A stretch of DNA of 56,813 nucleotides from Paracoccaceae bacterium. GTDB lineage: Bacteria; Pseudomonadota; Alphaproteobacteria; Rhodobacterales; Rhodobacteraceae. A program made the position numbers and the translations under genes. The stretch is taken from contig JAHDXW010000027.1 of NCBI GenBank assembly GCA_023383015.1, positions 1 to 56,813 of the forward strand, written 5' to 3'. Under the pieces are notes generated by a model. It was given only the letters and a program-made list of their open reading frames with translations, was not told where the DNA came from and did not search any database. Shown piece by piece: positions 8,621-17,188 of the stretch. Each line of letters starts with the position of its first letter. Position 1 is the stretch's first letter.

Positions 8621-9085
8621 ATGCGCAGTTTCGACCTGACGCCGCTCTATCGTGCCACCGTCGGCTTCGACCGGCTGGCCGACCTGATGGACCGCGTGCT
8701 CGCGACCGAAGTGGCCGAGCCCGGCTATCCGCCCTACAACATCGAGAAGGTCGGCGAGAACGCCTACCGCATCACGATCGCCGTCGCCGGCTTCGCGGTG
8801 GACGAGTTGAACCTCGAAGTAAAGGAAAACGCTTTGATCGTCTCGGCCCGCAAGCAGGGCGACGAGAACGGCCGCACCTTCCTGCACCGCGGCATCGCCA
8901 CGCGTGCCTTCGAGCGCCGCTTCCACCTTGCAGACCACGTCAAGGTGGCGGGGGCCGCCCATGCAGACGGGATGCTGCACATCGACCTCGTGCGCGAGAT
9001 CCCCGAGGCGCTGAAGCCCCGGCGGATCGAGATCGCCCGCGCCGCAGTGCAGGCCCCGGTGATCGAGGGACGTGCCGCGGCCTGA
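8621..9085 (+). CDS. Small heat shock protein, Hsp20/alpha-crystallin family
   Basis: A 154-residue ATP-independent holdase chaperone. The alpha-crystallin domain runs about 35-130 and opens with PPYNIEKVGENAYRI, continues through AVAGFAVDELNLEV and KENALIVSARK, and ends with ADGMLHIDLVREIPE. This IbpA-like (class A) arrangement is common in rhizobia and rhodobacters. The N-terminal arm is short (SFDLTPLYRATVGFDRL type) and the tail lacks a clear IxI motif beyond the RRIEIA segment. A good Shine-Dalgarno (GGAGGA) precedes the ATG. It is convergent with the dehydrogenase gene downstream. Confidence 0.93.
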   Translation: MRSFDLTPLYRATVGFDRLADLMDRVLATEVAEPGYPPYNIEKVGENAYRITIAVAGFAVDELNLEVKENALIVSARKQGDENGRTFLHRGIATRAFERRFHLADHVKVAGAAHADGMLHIDLVREIPEALKPRRIEIARAAVQAPVIEGRAAA

Positions 9086-9111
9086 CGCCGTCTTCCGGCC
9101 GACGCTTCGAC

Positions 9112-9139
9112 GGGGCGCGACGGGCAACCGCCGCGCCCC
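9112..9139. terminator. Hairpin between the convergent hsp20 and glutamate dehydrogenase genes
   Basis: GGGGCGCG at 9112..9119 pairs with CGCGCCCC at 9132..9139 across a 12-base loop, in the 108-base gap between two convergent genes. No strong T run follows on either side, so it is at best a weak bidirectional terminator or transcript-end protector. Confidence 0.4.
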
Positions 9140-9193
9140 CTGTCATTTCCCGGACCGGTCGGCAGGGCGGCGCCCGGCGGTGTGCCCGGTGAC

Positions 9194-10624
9194 TCAGAGG
9201 CCCTTGGCGCGGTAGCTTGCGGCGACCCGCTGGATCGACACGATGTAGGCGGACACCCTCAGGTCGGTGACCCCCTCGCGGCCGTGCCAGACCTCGCGCA
9301 TCGACTGGTAGGCGGCCCGCATCGTGTCGTCGAGGCCCGATCGCACGAGTTCCAGTTCTCCGGCCCCGCGCAGATAGCGCTCCTTGAAGTCCGGCGCCAG
9401 TGTCCAGCCCAGCCCCTTGTCGGCCGACAGCCGCTCGAGTTCGCGCACGAGCAGTTCGTGGCGCGCCTCCTCCTGCCGGCGCTGGATGCGCCCGAAACGG
9501 ATGTGCGAGAGGTTCTTGACCCACTCGAAGTAGGACACGGTGACGCCGCCGGCGTTGGCGTAAAGGTCGGGAATGATGACGGTGCCCTTCTGGCGCAGGA
9601 TTTCGTCGGCGCCGGCGGTCACCGGCCCGTTTGCGGCCTCGATGATCAGGGGAGCGCGGATGCGCGCGGCGTTTCCGAGGTTGATCACCCCCTCGAGCGC
9701 CGCCGGGATCAGGATGTCGCACTCGGCCTCGAGCAGTCTCGCTCCCTCCGCATGCCACGCGACATGCGGGAAGTCCTTCAGCCCTCCCTTGCGGTGGAGC
9801 CACTGCTTGACCTCCTCGACGTTCAGCCCGGCCTCGTCGTGCAGGGCTCCGTCGCGCTCGATGATGCCGACGATCCTGGCCCCGTCCTCCTCGGCGAGGA
9901 ACTTCGCCGCGTGGTAACCGACGTTGCCAAGGCCCTGGACGATGATCCGCTTGCCCTCGATCCCGCCGGACAGCCCCGCGCGCGCGACGTCCTCGGGGTG
10001 GCGGAAGAACTCGCGCAGCGCAAACTGCACGCCGCGGCCGGTGGCCTCCACTCGGCCCTGGATGCCGCCGGCGTTCAGCGGCTTGCCGGTGACGCAGGCA
10101 CGGGAGTTGATGTCGGCGGTGTTCATCCGCGCGTACTGGTCGGCGATCCAGGCCATCTCGCGTTCGGAGGTGCCCATGTCGGGGGCCGGCACGTTCTGGG
10201 CGGGATTGATGAGGTCGCGCTTGATCAGCTCGAAGGCGAAGCGGCGGGTGATCTGCTCGAGCTCGTGCTCCTCCCACTGCCGCGGGTCCAGGCAAAGCCC
10301 GCCCTTGGCGCCGCCGTATGGCACCTCGACCAGCGCACACTTGTAGGTCATCAGGGCTGCCAGCGCCTCGACCTCGTCCTGGTCGACCGACAGGGCGTAG
10401 CGGATGCCGCCCTTCACCGGCTCCATGTGCTCGGAATGGACCGAACGGTAGCCGGTAAACGTCTCGATCCGGCCGCGCAGCCGCACGCCGAAGCGCACCG
10501 TGTAGGTGGAATTGCAGACGCGAATCTTCTCCTCGAGCCCCGGAGGCAGCTTCATCAGCGCCGCCGCGCGATTGAACATCAGATCGACGCTCTGGCGGAA
10601 GCCCGGCTCGTGACGATCGGTCAT
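9194..10624 (-). CDS. gdhA: Glu/Leu/Phe/Val dehydrogenase (glutamate dehydrogenase type)
   Basis: A 476-residue NAD(P)-dependent amino-acid dehydrogenase, most likely glutamate dehydrogenase, linking 2-oxoglutarate and ammonia to glutamate. The ATG at 10624 (MTDRHEPGF) has a GGGAGAG Shine-Dalgarno six bases upstream; an ATG 18 bases earlier has none and is less likely. The substrate-binding motif KGGIRY is at 71-76, the catalytic lysine in GGAKGG is Lys107, and the PAPDMGT motif is at about 147-152. The dinucleotide-binding motif VQGLGNVGYHAA lies in the second half. The divergent neighbour is the Tad locus. Confidence 0.9.
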   Translation of the reverse strand: MTDRHEPGFRQSVDLMFNRAAALMKLPPGLEEKIRVCNSTYTVRFGVRLRGRIETFTGYRSVHSEHMEPVKGGIRYALSVDQDEVEALAALMTYKCALVEVPYGGAKGGLCLDPRQWEEHELEQITRRFAFELIKRDLINPAQNVPAPDMGTSEREMAWIADQYARMNTADINSRACVTGKPLNAGGIQGRVEATGRGVQFALREFFRHPEDVARAGLSGGIEGKRIIVQGLGNVGYHAAKFLAEEDGARIVGIIERDGALHDEAGLNVEEVKQWLHRKGGLKDFPHVAWHAEGARLLEAECDILIPAALEGVINLGNAARIRAPLIIEAANGPVTAGADEILRQKGTVIIPDLYANAGGVTVSYFEWVKNLSHIRFGRIQRRQEEARHELLVRELERLSADKGLGWTLAPDFKERYLRGAGELELVRSGLDDTMRAAYQSMREVWHGREGVTDLRVSAYIVSIQRVAASYRAKGL

Positions 10625-11004
10625 GCGTTCTCTCCCTGGCATGCCTTCCGGCCGTCTGGGGCGGCCGAGTCGGGATGGTAATGCGGCATGACGGCGCGTG
10701 CATCACCGCTGGTGGCCGAATCACGGATCGAATCGTGCGGGTCGCGAAGGACGCGCGAGACGCCGGACGTGGGCCACTCCGTCCCGCGTCATCCTCAGGT
10801 TGTGCCGGGACTTGAAACAATGCCCGCCGCCGTTGCGGAGTGTCGCCGCCGCCGGAGTGCAGGCGGCATTGGCCACAATCTTGCCCCAACTCGTGCGGTA
10901 AACGCATGGCAACGATCCCGCTTTCACGTGGCGTGCAGGCGGGGACACGGGCGGTGGGTGCAGGGTGGGCCCCGCCGGCTGGAACGTAACGAAGAGGTAG
11001 AGTC
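10625..11004. other. Intergenic region between gdhA and the TadG-like gene
   Basis: About 380 bases between divergent genes. The short open frames inside it lack support. It must hold both promoters. I see two GAATC sites near 10719..10738 (GANTC, the CcrM methylation motif of alphaproteobacteria) and a GAGG Shine-Dalgarno before 11005, but no convincing operator palindrome or -35/-10 pair. Confidence 0.5.
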
Positions 11005-12651
11005 ATGGTCGGGTCCACCCGCACCGCCAGGCCGGCGCGCGCGCATGCAAGCCGAAAGCCCAGCGTCATTCGCTTCATCCGCAACGAGGGGGGCTCGCTG
11101 GTCGTCTTTGGCCTGTTCATCTTCGTGCTGATGTTGATGGTCGGCGGGCTTTCGGTTGACCTGATGCGCTACGAGGCCGAACGATCCCGCATCCAGAACA
11201 CCGCCGACCGCGCGTCGCTGGCCGCCGCAAGCATGCGCCAGGAACTCGAACCCGAGGCGGTGGTGGCCGACTACTTCGCGCGGGCGGGGCTGTCGGCATA
11301 TCTTGACGACACGATCGTCGACGAGGGGCTGAACTACCGCAACGTCCGGGCCCTGACCACGACCAACGTGCACACCTTCTTCATGCCGCTGATGGGCATC
11401 GACGCGCTGACCTCGTCGGGGGCGGGCGCGGCCGAGGAGCGGATCACCAACGTCGAGATCGCGCTGGTCCTGGACATCTCCGGCTCGATGCAGAACACGC
11501 CGTCGCGGATCACGAACCTGAAGTCTGCCGCCGACGAGTTCGTGCGCAAGATCCTCGAGGACGACGATGACAACCGGATATCGATCAGCCTTGTCCCATA
11601 CAACGGGCAGGTGAACATCGGCCCCGACCTGACGCAGGTCTTCAACATCACCCACCAGCACAGCACGCCCAACGTCTACTGCGTCGACCTGCCGCCGTCG
11701 GTCTATGACGCGCTGGTGATGAGCAGCTCGACCCCGATGGAGCAGACGGCCTGGGCCGACAGCTTTTCCTCGGTCTCGACCTCGAACTCCTACCAGTCGC
11801 CGCAGGCCCCCAACACGGCCAACGTCTGGTGCCCGGCGGTGGCCAACAACTACGTCCGGCCGTTGTCGAACAACATCTCCGCGCTCCGCAGTCAGATCGC
11901 GAGCCTGCAGGCGATCGGCGCGACCTCGATCGACGCCGGGCTGCGCTGGGGGCTGACGCTGATCGACCCGGCCTCGCGCGGGGCGGTCTCGCAGCTCGTC
12001 TCGCTTGGCGCGGTGCCGGCCCATTTCGCGGGGCGGCCCTTCGACTGGGACGACCCCGAGGTGCTGAAGGTGGTCGTGCTGATGACCGATGGCGAGCACT
12101 TCGCCGAGGAGCGCATCAACACCGACTACAAATCCGGCCTGTCGCCGATCTGGCGGTCGTCGGGCGACAACCGCTACTCGATCTACCACGCAAGCTGGTC
12201 GGGCAGTTCCAAGTACTGGGTGCCGCACCGCAACGACGGCTACGGCGAGTGGCGCTCGTCGGCCTGGAACAGCGGCTCGGGCGCCTACCAGATGACCTGG
12301 GTCGAGGTGTGGCAGCGCCTGAGGGTCAAGTACGTGGCCTGGCAGCTCTATGCCCGCGCGCTCGGCACCTCGTCGAGCACCCGGACCAGCGTCTACAACA
12401 CCTGGGTCGGCAATTTCCGGTCGCTCGCCAACATCTCGGACATGAACGCGCGGCTGAACCAGCTGTGCACGCTGGCCAAGGCGCAGAACGTGGTGATCTT
12501 CGGCATCGCCTTCGAGGCGCCTCAGAACGGCGCCGACGTCATCCGCGCCTGCGCCTCGGCGAACCGCTTCTACGATGTGCAGGGTCTGCAGATCAACACG
12601 GCCTTCCGCCAGATCCGGGCCCAGATCAGTTCGCTCAGGTTGACCCAATGA
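11005..12651 (+). CDS. TadG-like pilus assembly protein with von Willebrand factor A domain
   Basis: A 548-residue membrane-anchored protein. The N-terminus is pseudopilin/TadG-like: short basic arm, RNEGGSLVVFGLF, one membrane helix at about 32-52, then VDLMRYEAERSRIQNTADRASLAAA, the classic TadG/DUF2134 helix. A von Willebrand A domain follows, with the MIDAS motif D157-x-S159-G-S161 and later LMTDGEH. The last part of the domain is interrupted by a Ser/Trp/Tyr-rich insertion (about 380-440). Role: part of the Flp/Tad pilus or surface attachment machinery at the periplasmic face. Its stop overlaps the next start (ATGA), and three genes form the operon. The ATPase and secretin genes of the Tad locus are not in this window. 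Confidence 0.82.
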   Translation: MVGSTRTARPARAHASRKPSVIRFIRNEGGSLVVFGLFIFVLMLMVGGLSVDLMRYEAERSRIQNTADRASLAAASMRQELEPEAVVADYFARAGLSAYLDDTIVDEGLNYRNVRALTTTNVHTFFMPLMGIDALTSSGAGAAEERITNVEIALVLDISGSMQNTPSRITNLKSAADEFVRKILEDDDDNRISISLVPYNGQVNIGPDLTQVFNITHQHSTPNVYCVDLPPSVYDALVMSSSTPMEQTAWADSFSSVSTSNSYQSPQAPNTANVWCPAVANNYVRPLSNNISALRSQIASLQAIGATSIDAGLRWGLTLIDPASRGAVSQLVSLGAVPAHFAGRPFDWDDPEVLKVVVLMTDGEHFAEERINTDYKSGLSPIWRSSGDNRYSIYHASWSGSSKYWVPHRNDGYGEWRSSAWNSGSGAYQMTWVEVWQRLRVKYVAWQLYARALGTSSSTRTSVYNTWVGNFRSLANISDMNARLNQLCTLAKAQNVVIFGIAFEAPQNGADVIRACASANRFYDVQGLQINTAFRQIRAQISSLRLTQ

Positions 12652-13193
12652 TTTCCCCCGTCGGCCTTCTCGCGCGGCGCCTGCGGCACTGGCTGCGTGC
12701 CGAGGACGGAACGATGTCGAGCGACTTCGTCATTGTCTTCCCGGCCTTCATGATGGTCTTCCTGGGGTCGTTCGAGGCGGGCATGCTGATGAGCCGGTCG
12801 GTGATGCTCGAGCGGGCCGTGGACATGTCGGTGCGCGACCTGCGCGTGGGCCTCTACGAGAACCCGACCCACGACCAGATCAAGGCCGACATCTGCGCGC
12901 GCATGGTCATCATGCCCGGTTGCATGGAGTCGCTGCTGCTCGAACTGCGGCCGGTCAGCACCTCGACCTGGAACGTCTTCGACGGCCCTGCGACCTGCGT
13001 CAACCGCGACGAGCCCGTGCAGCCGGTGACCACCTGGACCGGGGGGGAATCCAACGAGATGATGCTGGTGCGGGCCTGCGCGGTGTTCGACCCCTACTTC
13101 CCCACCTCCGCCTGGGGGCTGCAGCTGCCGCTCGACGCCTCGGGCGGTTACCAGCTAGTTGCCATGTCGGCCTTCGTGAACGAGCCGAGGTGA
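12648..13193 (+). CDS. TadE-like pseudopilin (first copy)
   Basis: A 181-residue TadE/TadG-type membrane protein. The ATG overlaps the stop of the preceding vWA gene (ATGA). A short cytoplasmic arm precedes DGTMSSDFVIVFPAFMMVFLGSFEAGMLMSR, a single N-terminal membrane helix at about 27-47 with the conserved Glu at 43. The periplasmic remainder carries paired cysteines (CARMVIMPGC, TCVN, RACAVF). The family's usual role is that of a minor pilin processed by TadV. Its stop overlaps a GTG, and the next gene begins six bases later. Confidence 0.82.
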   Translation: MISPVGLLARRLRHWLRAEDGTMSSDFVIVFPAFMMVFLGSFEAGMLMSRSVMLERAVDMSVRDLRVGLYENPTHDQIKADICARMVIMPGCMESLLLELRPVSTSTWNVFDGPATCVNRDEPVQPVTTWTGGESNEMMLVRACAVFDPYFPTSAWGLQLPLDASGGYQLVAMSAFVNEPR

Positions 13194-13198
13194 AGGTC

Positions 13199-13759
13199 AT
13201 GTCCCGCGCCCTTCGCCGCATCCTCCGCATCCGCCGCTTCCGCCGAGACGAGCGCGGCGCGATGTCGGTGGAGGCGCTGCTGATCCTCCCGATGCTTCTG
13301 TGGGCCTACATGGCCATGTTCATCTACTGGGACGCCTTCCGCGCGATCAACACCCACACCAAGGCGACCTACACCGTCGCCGACATGCTCTCGCGCGAGA
13401 TGAACCCGGTCAGCAGCGCCTACATCGACGGTCTCGCCTCCATCCACCGCTTCATCACGCAGGTGCCGTCGGGGGATTCCTACATCCGGGTCACGCACTT
13501 CCAGTACGACGAGGAGAACGACGCCTTCGTCGTGCTGTGGTCGCGGTCCACCGCCGGGGCCCCTCCTGGGCTGAACGCCGCCGGGCTTGGAGGAATGCGC
13601 GACCGCGTCCCGGTCATGGCCGATGCGGACACGGCCGTCCTCGTGGAGGCCTGGCGGGTCTTCCGGCCTCGGCTTGACGTGGGCATCGGCGACCGGGTCT
13701 TCAACGAGTTCACGGTGGTGCGTCCGCGCTTCCTCTCGCCCATTCCGTTCACCTCCTGA
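13199..13759 (+). CDS. TadE-like pseudopilin (second copy)
   Basis: A 186-residue protein with Arg-rich start, then RGAMSVEALLILPMLLWAYMAM: the prepilin-like TadE motif with conserved Glu25 and one membrane helix at about 23-45. The ATG at 13199 has a GAGG Shine-Dalgarno eight bases upstream inside the previous gene. A GTG at 13190, in frame and overlapping the previous stop, is an alternative adding three residues. Third gene of the TadG-TadE-TadE operon. The periplasmic part (YTVADMLSREMNPVSSAYIDGL) is typical of rhodobacterial TadE-like proteins. Confidence 0.82.
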   Translation: MSRALRRILRIRRFRRDERGAMSVEALLILPMLLWAYMAMFIYWDAFRAINTHTKATYTVADMLSREMNPVSSAYIDGLASIHRFITQVPSGDSYIRVTHFQYDEENDAFVVLWSRSTAGAPPGLNAAGLGGMRDRVPVMADADTAVLVEAWRVFRPRLDVGIGDRVFNEFTVVRPRFLSPIPFTS

Positions 13760-13862
13760 ATCCGGACTGTGCGGCGGCGCACAGGGCGATCGCGGCGAGC
13801 ACGCTTGCGGGGCGCGCGCTGCACCCCTAGGTCTCGGGACACGTGACACAGGAGGTGCCCGC

Positions 13863-14774
13863 ATGTCCGTCCGCCCCGTGATCCACGCTGCCAGCGCCCG
13901 GCCGACGCTTGAGGGGGCGGGGGTGAAGCTGCATCGCGCCTTCGGCTTCGGCACGCCGGAGGAGACCGACCCATTCCTGCTGTTCGACGACTTCCGCAAC
14001 AACCGGCCCGAGGACTACCGCGCCGGCTTTCCCTGGCATCCGCACCGCGGGATCGAGACGATCACCTATGTGCTCGCCGGTACAGTCGATCATGCCGACA
14101 GCCTCGGCAACCGCGGCAATCTCGGTGCAGGGGACGTGCAATGGATGACCGCGGGGGCGGGAATCCTGCATCAGGAGATGCCCCAGGGCGACCCGCGCGG
14201 CCGGATGCACGGCTTCCAGCTGTGGGCTAACCTGCCCTCTCGGCTGAAGATGACCCGCCCGCGCTATCAGGACGTCAAGTCTGCCGACATTCCCGAGGTG
14301 ATCGACGACGACGGCACGCGCGTGCGCGTCATCGTCGGCGAGTTCTGGGGGCGCAGCGGCCCGGTCGACGGCATCGCCGCCGAGCCGCTGTACCTTGACA
14401 TCTGGGTTCCGCCCCTGCGGCGACGCAGTTTTCCCGTCGACACCCGCCGACGAGCGTTCGCCTATGTGTTCGACGGGACGGGGCGCTTCGCCGACGCTGC
14501 GGCGCCGAAGGGCGTGCTGCTCGAGAAGGAAGTGATGGGCGAGGAACGGCTGATCCGCGACCTGTCCGGCGACCGCACGCTGATCCGATTCGGTTCGGGC
14601 GATGAGGTGACGGTGACGGCCGGTCCCGCAGGCATCCGCTTCCTGCTGATCGCCGGGGCCCCGATCGAGGAGCCCGTGGCCTGGCACGGCCCCATCGTGA
14701 TGAACACGCGCGCCGAGCTGATGCAGGCAATGGCCGAACTGCGCAACGGCACCTTCATCCGCCCGGCGCATTGA
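13863..14774 (+). CDS. Pirin family protein
   Basis: A 303-residue bicupin metalloprotein. The N-terminal cupin has all four metal ligands of pirin: His59 and His61 in WHPHRGIET, His103 and Glu105 in GILHQEMP. A near-perfect Shine-Dalgarno (AGGAGGT at 13850..13856) sets the ATG at 13863; longer in-frame extensions are unsupported. Bacterial pirins such as YhhW have quercetinase activity in vitro, but their physiological substrate is generally unknown. The gene stands alone between the Tad operon and a peptidoglycan-binding protein gene. Confidence 0.9.
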   Translation: MSVRPVIHAASARPTLEGAGVKLHRAFGFGTPEETDPFLLFDDFRNNRPEDYRAGFPWHPHRGIETITYVLAGTVDHADSLGNRGNLGAGDVQWMTAGAGILHQEMPQGDPRGRMHGFQLWANLPSRLKMTRPRYQDVKSADIPEVIDDDGTRVRVIVGEFWGRSGPVDGIAAEPLYLDIWVPPLRRRSFPVDTRRRAFAYVFDGTGRFADAAAPKGVLLEKEVMGEERLIRDLSGDRTLIRFGSGDEVTVTAGPAGIRFLLIAGAPIEEPVAWHGPIVMNTRAELMQAMAELRNGTFIRPAH

Positions 14775-14838
14775 CGCTGCCGGCGGCCTGCGGGCTTTCC
14801 CGGGGCGGGAGGGCCGGATAGGGTTGTGCCTGCCCCTC

Positions 14839-15360
14839 ATGCAGTCACGACCGCCGATGATCCGCGCCGCGCCCGCCCTGCTTCTTGCCGTCGCGTCTGC
14901 CTGCGCGGCGCCCGCGCCGCCCGCAGCCGGGATCGGCGGGCCCGAGGTGCTTCGCGGCGCGGCCGTTCCGGCCGACGCCGCGGAGGGCAGCTGCTGGGTG
15001 CGCGACCTGCGGCCGGCGGTCGTCGAGACAGTGTCCGAGCAGGTCGCGGTGCTGCCCGAGGATCCCGGGGGCGCACCGGCGTGGCGCACCGAGACCCGCC
15101 AGCGGATCATTCGCGAGCGCGAGGAGCTTCTCTTTGAGGCCGTCTGCCCCGAGTTGCTGGATGGCGTCCTCGTGGCCAGCCTGCAGCGGGCGTTGAGGGT
15201 GCGCGGCTTCCTGCGCGGGCCGGTGACCGGCACGCTTGATGCCGAGACGCGTGCAGCGATCCGCCGCTTCCAGGCGCTGCGCGGACTTGACAGCGCGACG
15301 CTGTCGGTCGACGCGGCGCGCGCGCTCGGCCTTGTCGCCGTCGAACGCATGCCCTCGTGA
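14839..15360 (+). CDS. Exported peptidoglycan-binding domain protein
   Basis: A protein of about 173 residues with an export signal (IRAAPALLLAVASACAAP). The cysteine after VASA could be a lipoprotein acylation site, though the lipobox is not canonical. The C-terminal 65 residues form a PG_binding_1 module: SLQRALRVRGFLRGPVTG, then LDAETRAAIRRFQ. Start choice is uncertain: the ATG at 14839, the ATG at 14857 and a TTG at 14824 are all in frame and none has a strong Shine-Dalgarno. Likely a periplasmic or outer-membrane protein that docks on the cell wall. No catalytic domain is visible. Confidence 0.75.
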   Translation: MQSRPPMIRAAPALLLAVASACAAPAPPAAGIGGPEVLRGAAVPADAAEGSCWVRDLRPAVVETVSEQVAVLPEDPGGAPAWRTETRQRIIREREELLFEAVCPELLDGVLVASLQRALRVRGFLRGPVTGTLDAETRAAIRRFQALRGLDSATLSVDAARALGLVAVERMPS

Positions 15361-15382
15361 TGGCCCGGCCCCGGAGGCACAC

Positions 15383-16870
15383 ATGACCGCCGCCCTGCCG
15401 CGCCTCGAATCGATCGACGGCCTGCCGCCAGGCGTTGCGCGGCCAGGCTATGACCCCGCTCGCCATGGCATCGGCCATGTCCACATCGGGCCCGGCGGGT
15501 TTCACCGGGCCCACCAGGCCGTCTATGCCGACGAAGCGCTTGCCCGATCCGGCGGCGACTGGCGCATCCTCGGCATCAGCCTGAGGGGGCGGGAAGCGGC
15601 GGCGGCCCTTAACCCCCAGCATGGCCTCTACACGCTGCTCGTGCAGGGGCCGGAGGGTACCCGCGCACGGGTGATCGGCGCCATCGCCGGGGTGGTCGCC
15701 GCCGCCGGCGACCCCGCGGCGGCGCTGGCGGCGCTGACCCGGCCGGCGACCCGGCTGGTGACGCTGACCGTCACCGAGAAGGCCTACGGGCTGGACCGTG
15801 CCTGCGGCGGGGTCGATCACGCCCACCCCGACATCGCCGGCGACCTGGCCCGCCCGGAGGCGCCGCGCACACCGGTGGGGCTCATCGCGGCGGCGCTGGG
15901 CGTCCGCCGGGCCCGCGGGCTCGCGCCCTTCACGGTGCTCTGCTGCGACAACCTGCCGGAGAACGGTACCCTCCTGCGCGGGGCGGTGGTGGATTTCGCG
16001 CGCCGCCGTGACCCCGCGCTCGCAGACTGGATCGCCGCCGCCGTTGCCTTCCCCGCCTCGATGGTCGACCGCATCACGCCCGCGCCGACCGCCGCCACGC
16101 GGGACGAGGCTGCGCGGCTGACCGGCCATGACGACCACGCCGCCATCGCCACCGAACCCTTCTGCCAGTGGGTGATCGAGGACCGATTTCCCCAGGGCCG
16201 CCCCGCCTGGGAGGACGGCGGCGCTGTCTTCACAGCCGACGTCGCCCCCTGGGAGCGGGCGAAGCTGCGCATGCTGAACGGCACCCATTCCATGCTGGCC
16301 TATGCGGGCTTCCTGGCCGGCCACTGCCATGTCCGGGACGCGATGGCCGACCCCGTGCTCGCTGCCCTTGCCCGCCGCCACCTCGCCGCAGCGGCGGCGA
16401 CCCTGCCGCCTGTCCCGGGCCTTGACCACGTGGCCTACGCAGCCGCGCTTGCCGCACGCTTCGCCAACCCCATGCTTGCGCACGAGACTTTCCAGATCGC
16501 GATGGACGGCACCGAGAAGCTGCCGCAGCGGCTGGTCGCCCCCGCCCTTGACGCCCGCGCCGCCGGGCAGGACATCGCGCCTTTCGCCTTCGCGGTCGCG
16601 GCCTGGATGCGGCACTGCCTGGGCCGGCTTGAGGACGGCAGCCGCCATCCGCTGCGCGACCCGCGCGCCGGGGCCATCGCCACCCGCCTCGCCGGCCTCG
16701 GCGATGACCCCGGGGCGATTGCCGGGGCGCTTCTGGACCTGCGCGAGGTCTTTCCCGAGGCCTTCGCGGCGGACGGGGCCATCCGCGACGCCGTCACCGC
16801 CGCGCTCGGCCGCATCCTCGGCCGGGGTATCGCCACGGCGATGCGCGCCGAACTCGCCGCCGCGGGATAA
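15383..16870 (+). CDS. Mannitol dehydrogenase family protein (polyol / mannonate oxidoreductase)
   Basis: A 495-residue long-chain NAD-dependent dehydrogenase of the mannitol 2-dehydrogenase / D-mannonate oxidoreductase (UxuB) family. The N-terminal motif IGHVHIGPGGFHRAHQAVYAD is the family signature. The catalytic-domain block AKLRMLNGTHSMLAYAGFLAG contains the conserved Asn-Gly-x-His. The C-terminal helical domain includes FQIAMDGTEKLPQRL. Shine-Dalgarno GGAGG lies nine bases before the ATG. Substrate (mannitol, arabinitol, fructuronate) cannot be decided. No sugar transporter or kinase is adjacent, so the context does not help. Confidence 0.88.
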   Translation: MTAALPRLESIDGLPPGVARPGYDPARHGIGHVHIGPGGFHRAHQAVYADEALARSGGDWRILGISLRGREAAAALNPQHGLYTLLVQGPEGTRARVIGAIAGVVAAAGDPAAALAALTRPATRLVTLTVTEKAYGLDRACGGVDHAHPDIAGDLARPEAPRTPVGLIAAALGVRRARGLAPFTVLCCDNLPENGTLLRGAVVDFARRRDPALADWIAAAVAFPASMVDRITPAPTAATRDEAARLTGHDDHAAIATEPFCQWVIEDRFPQGRPAWEDGGAVFTADVAPWERAKLRMLNGTHSMLAYAGFLAGHCHVRDAMADPVLAALARRHLAAAAATLPPVPGLDHVAYAAALAARFANPMLAHETFQIAMDGTEKLPQRLVAPALDARAAGQDIAPFAFAVAAWMRHCLGRLEDGSRHPLRDPRAGAIATRLAGLGDDPGAIAGALLDLREVFPEAFAADGAIRDAVTAALGRILGRGIATAMRAELAAAG

Positions 16871-16897
16871 GCCGCGGCGACGGCCGGCGGGCCCGGC

Positions 16898-17185
16898 TCA
16901 GTCCTCGTTGATGTCGCGGTCGAAGGTCTTGACCTGCCCCTTGCGCACGCCCAGCGCCGCCCGCAGCAGCAGCCAGAACGCCACCGACATCGCGGCGAAC
17001 ACCAGCAGGTGACGCGGCAGGTTGCCGTTCATCCAGCCAGCGGGCCAGAGGTCCGCCCACAACACGAGTCCGGTCGCGACGGCGCCCAGGGCAAAGCCCA
17101 CGAACAGGAAGCCGGGCGCAAGGAGTTCGAGGATCGCGATGCCCATCCCGAACGCGATCCAGACCCACCAGACCTCCCACACCAT
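16898..17185 (-). CDS. NfeD-like short membrane protein
   Basis: A 95-residue protein with two or three membrane segments (about 5-45 and 60-78) matching the short NfeD1b/YbbK-partner type: GMGIAILELLAPGFLFVGFALGAVATG is the family signature. It lies three bases downstream of the SPFH gene on the same strand. NfeD-type proteins form a functional pair with SPFH/stomatin proteins in the inner membrane, probably in membrane quality control. The short form lacks the OB-fold domain found in longer NfeD proteins; the C-terminus here is a 20-residue charged tail. Confidence 0.86.
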   Translation of the reverse strand: MVWEVWWVWIAFGMGIAILELLAPGFLFVGFALGAVATGLVLWADLWPAGWMNGNLPRHLLVFAAMSVAFWLLLRAALGVRKGQVKTFDRDINED

Positions 17186-17188
17186 GGC

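Noticed and set aside
7220-9127. Minus-strand frame of 635 codons opposite the protease and hsp20.
   Set aside because: Shadow of real plus-strand genes with intact catalytic motifs.
8940-11120. Minus-strand frame of 726 codons across gdhA.
   Set aside because: Out of frame with the gdhA motifs and low-complexity Arg-rich; a shadow.
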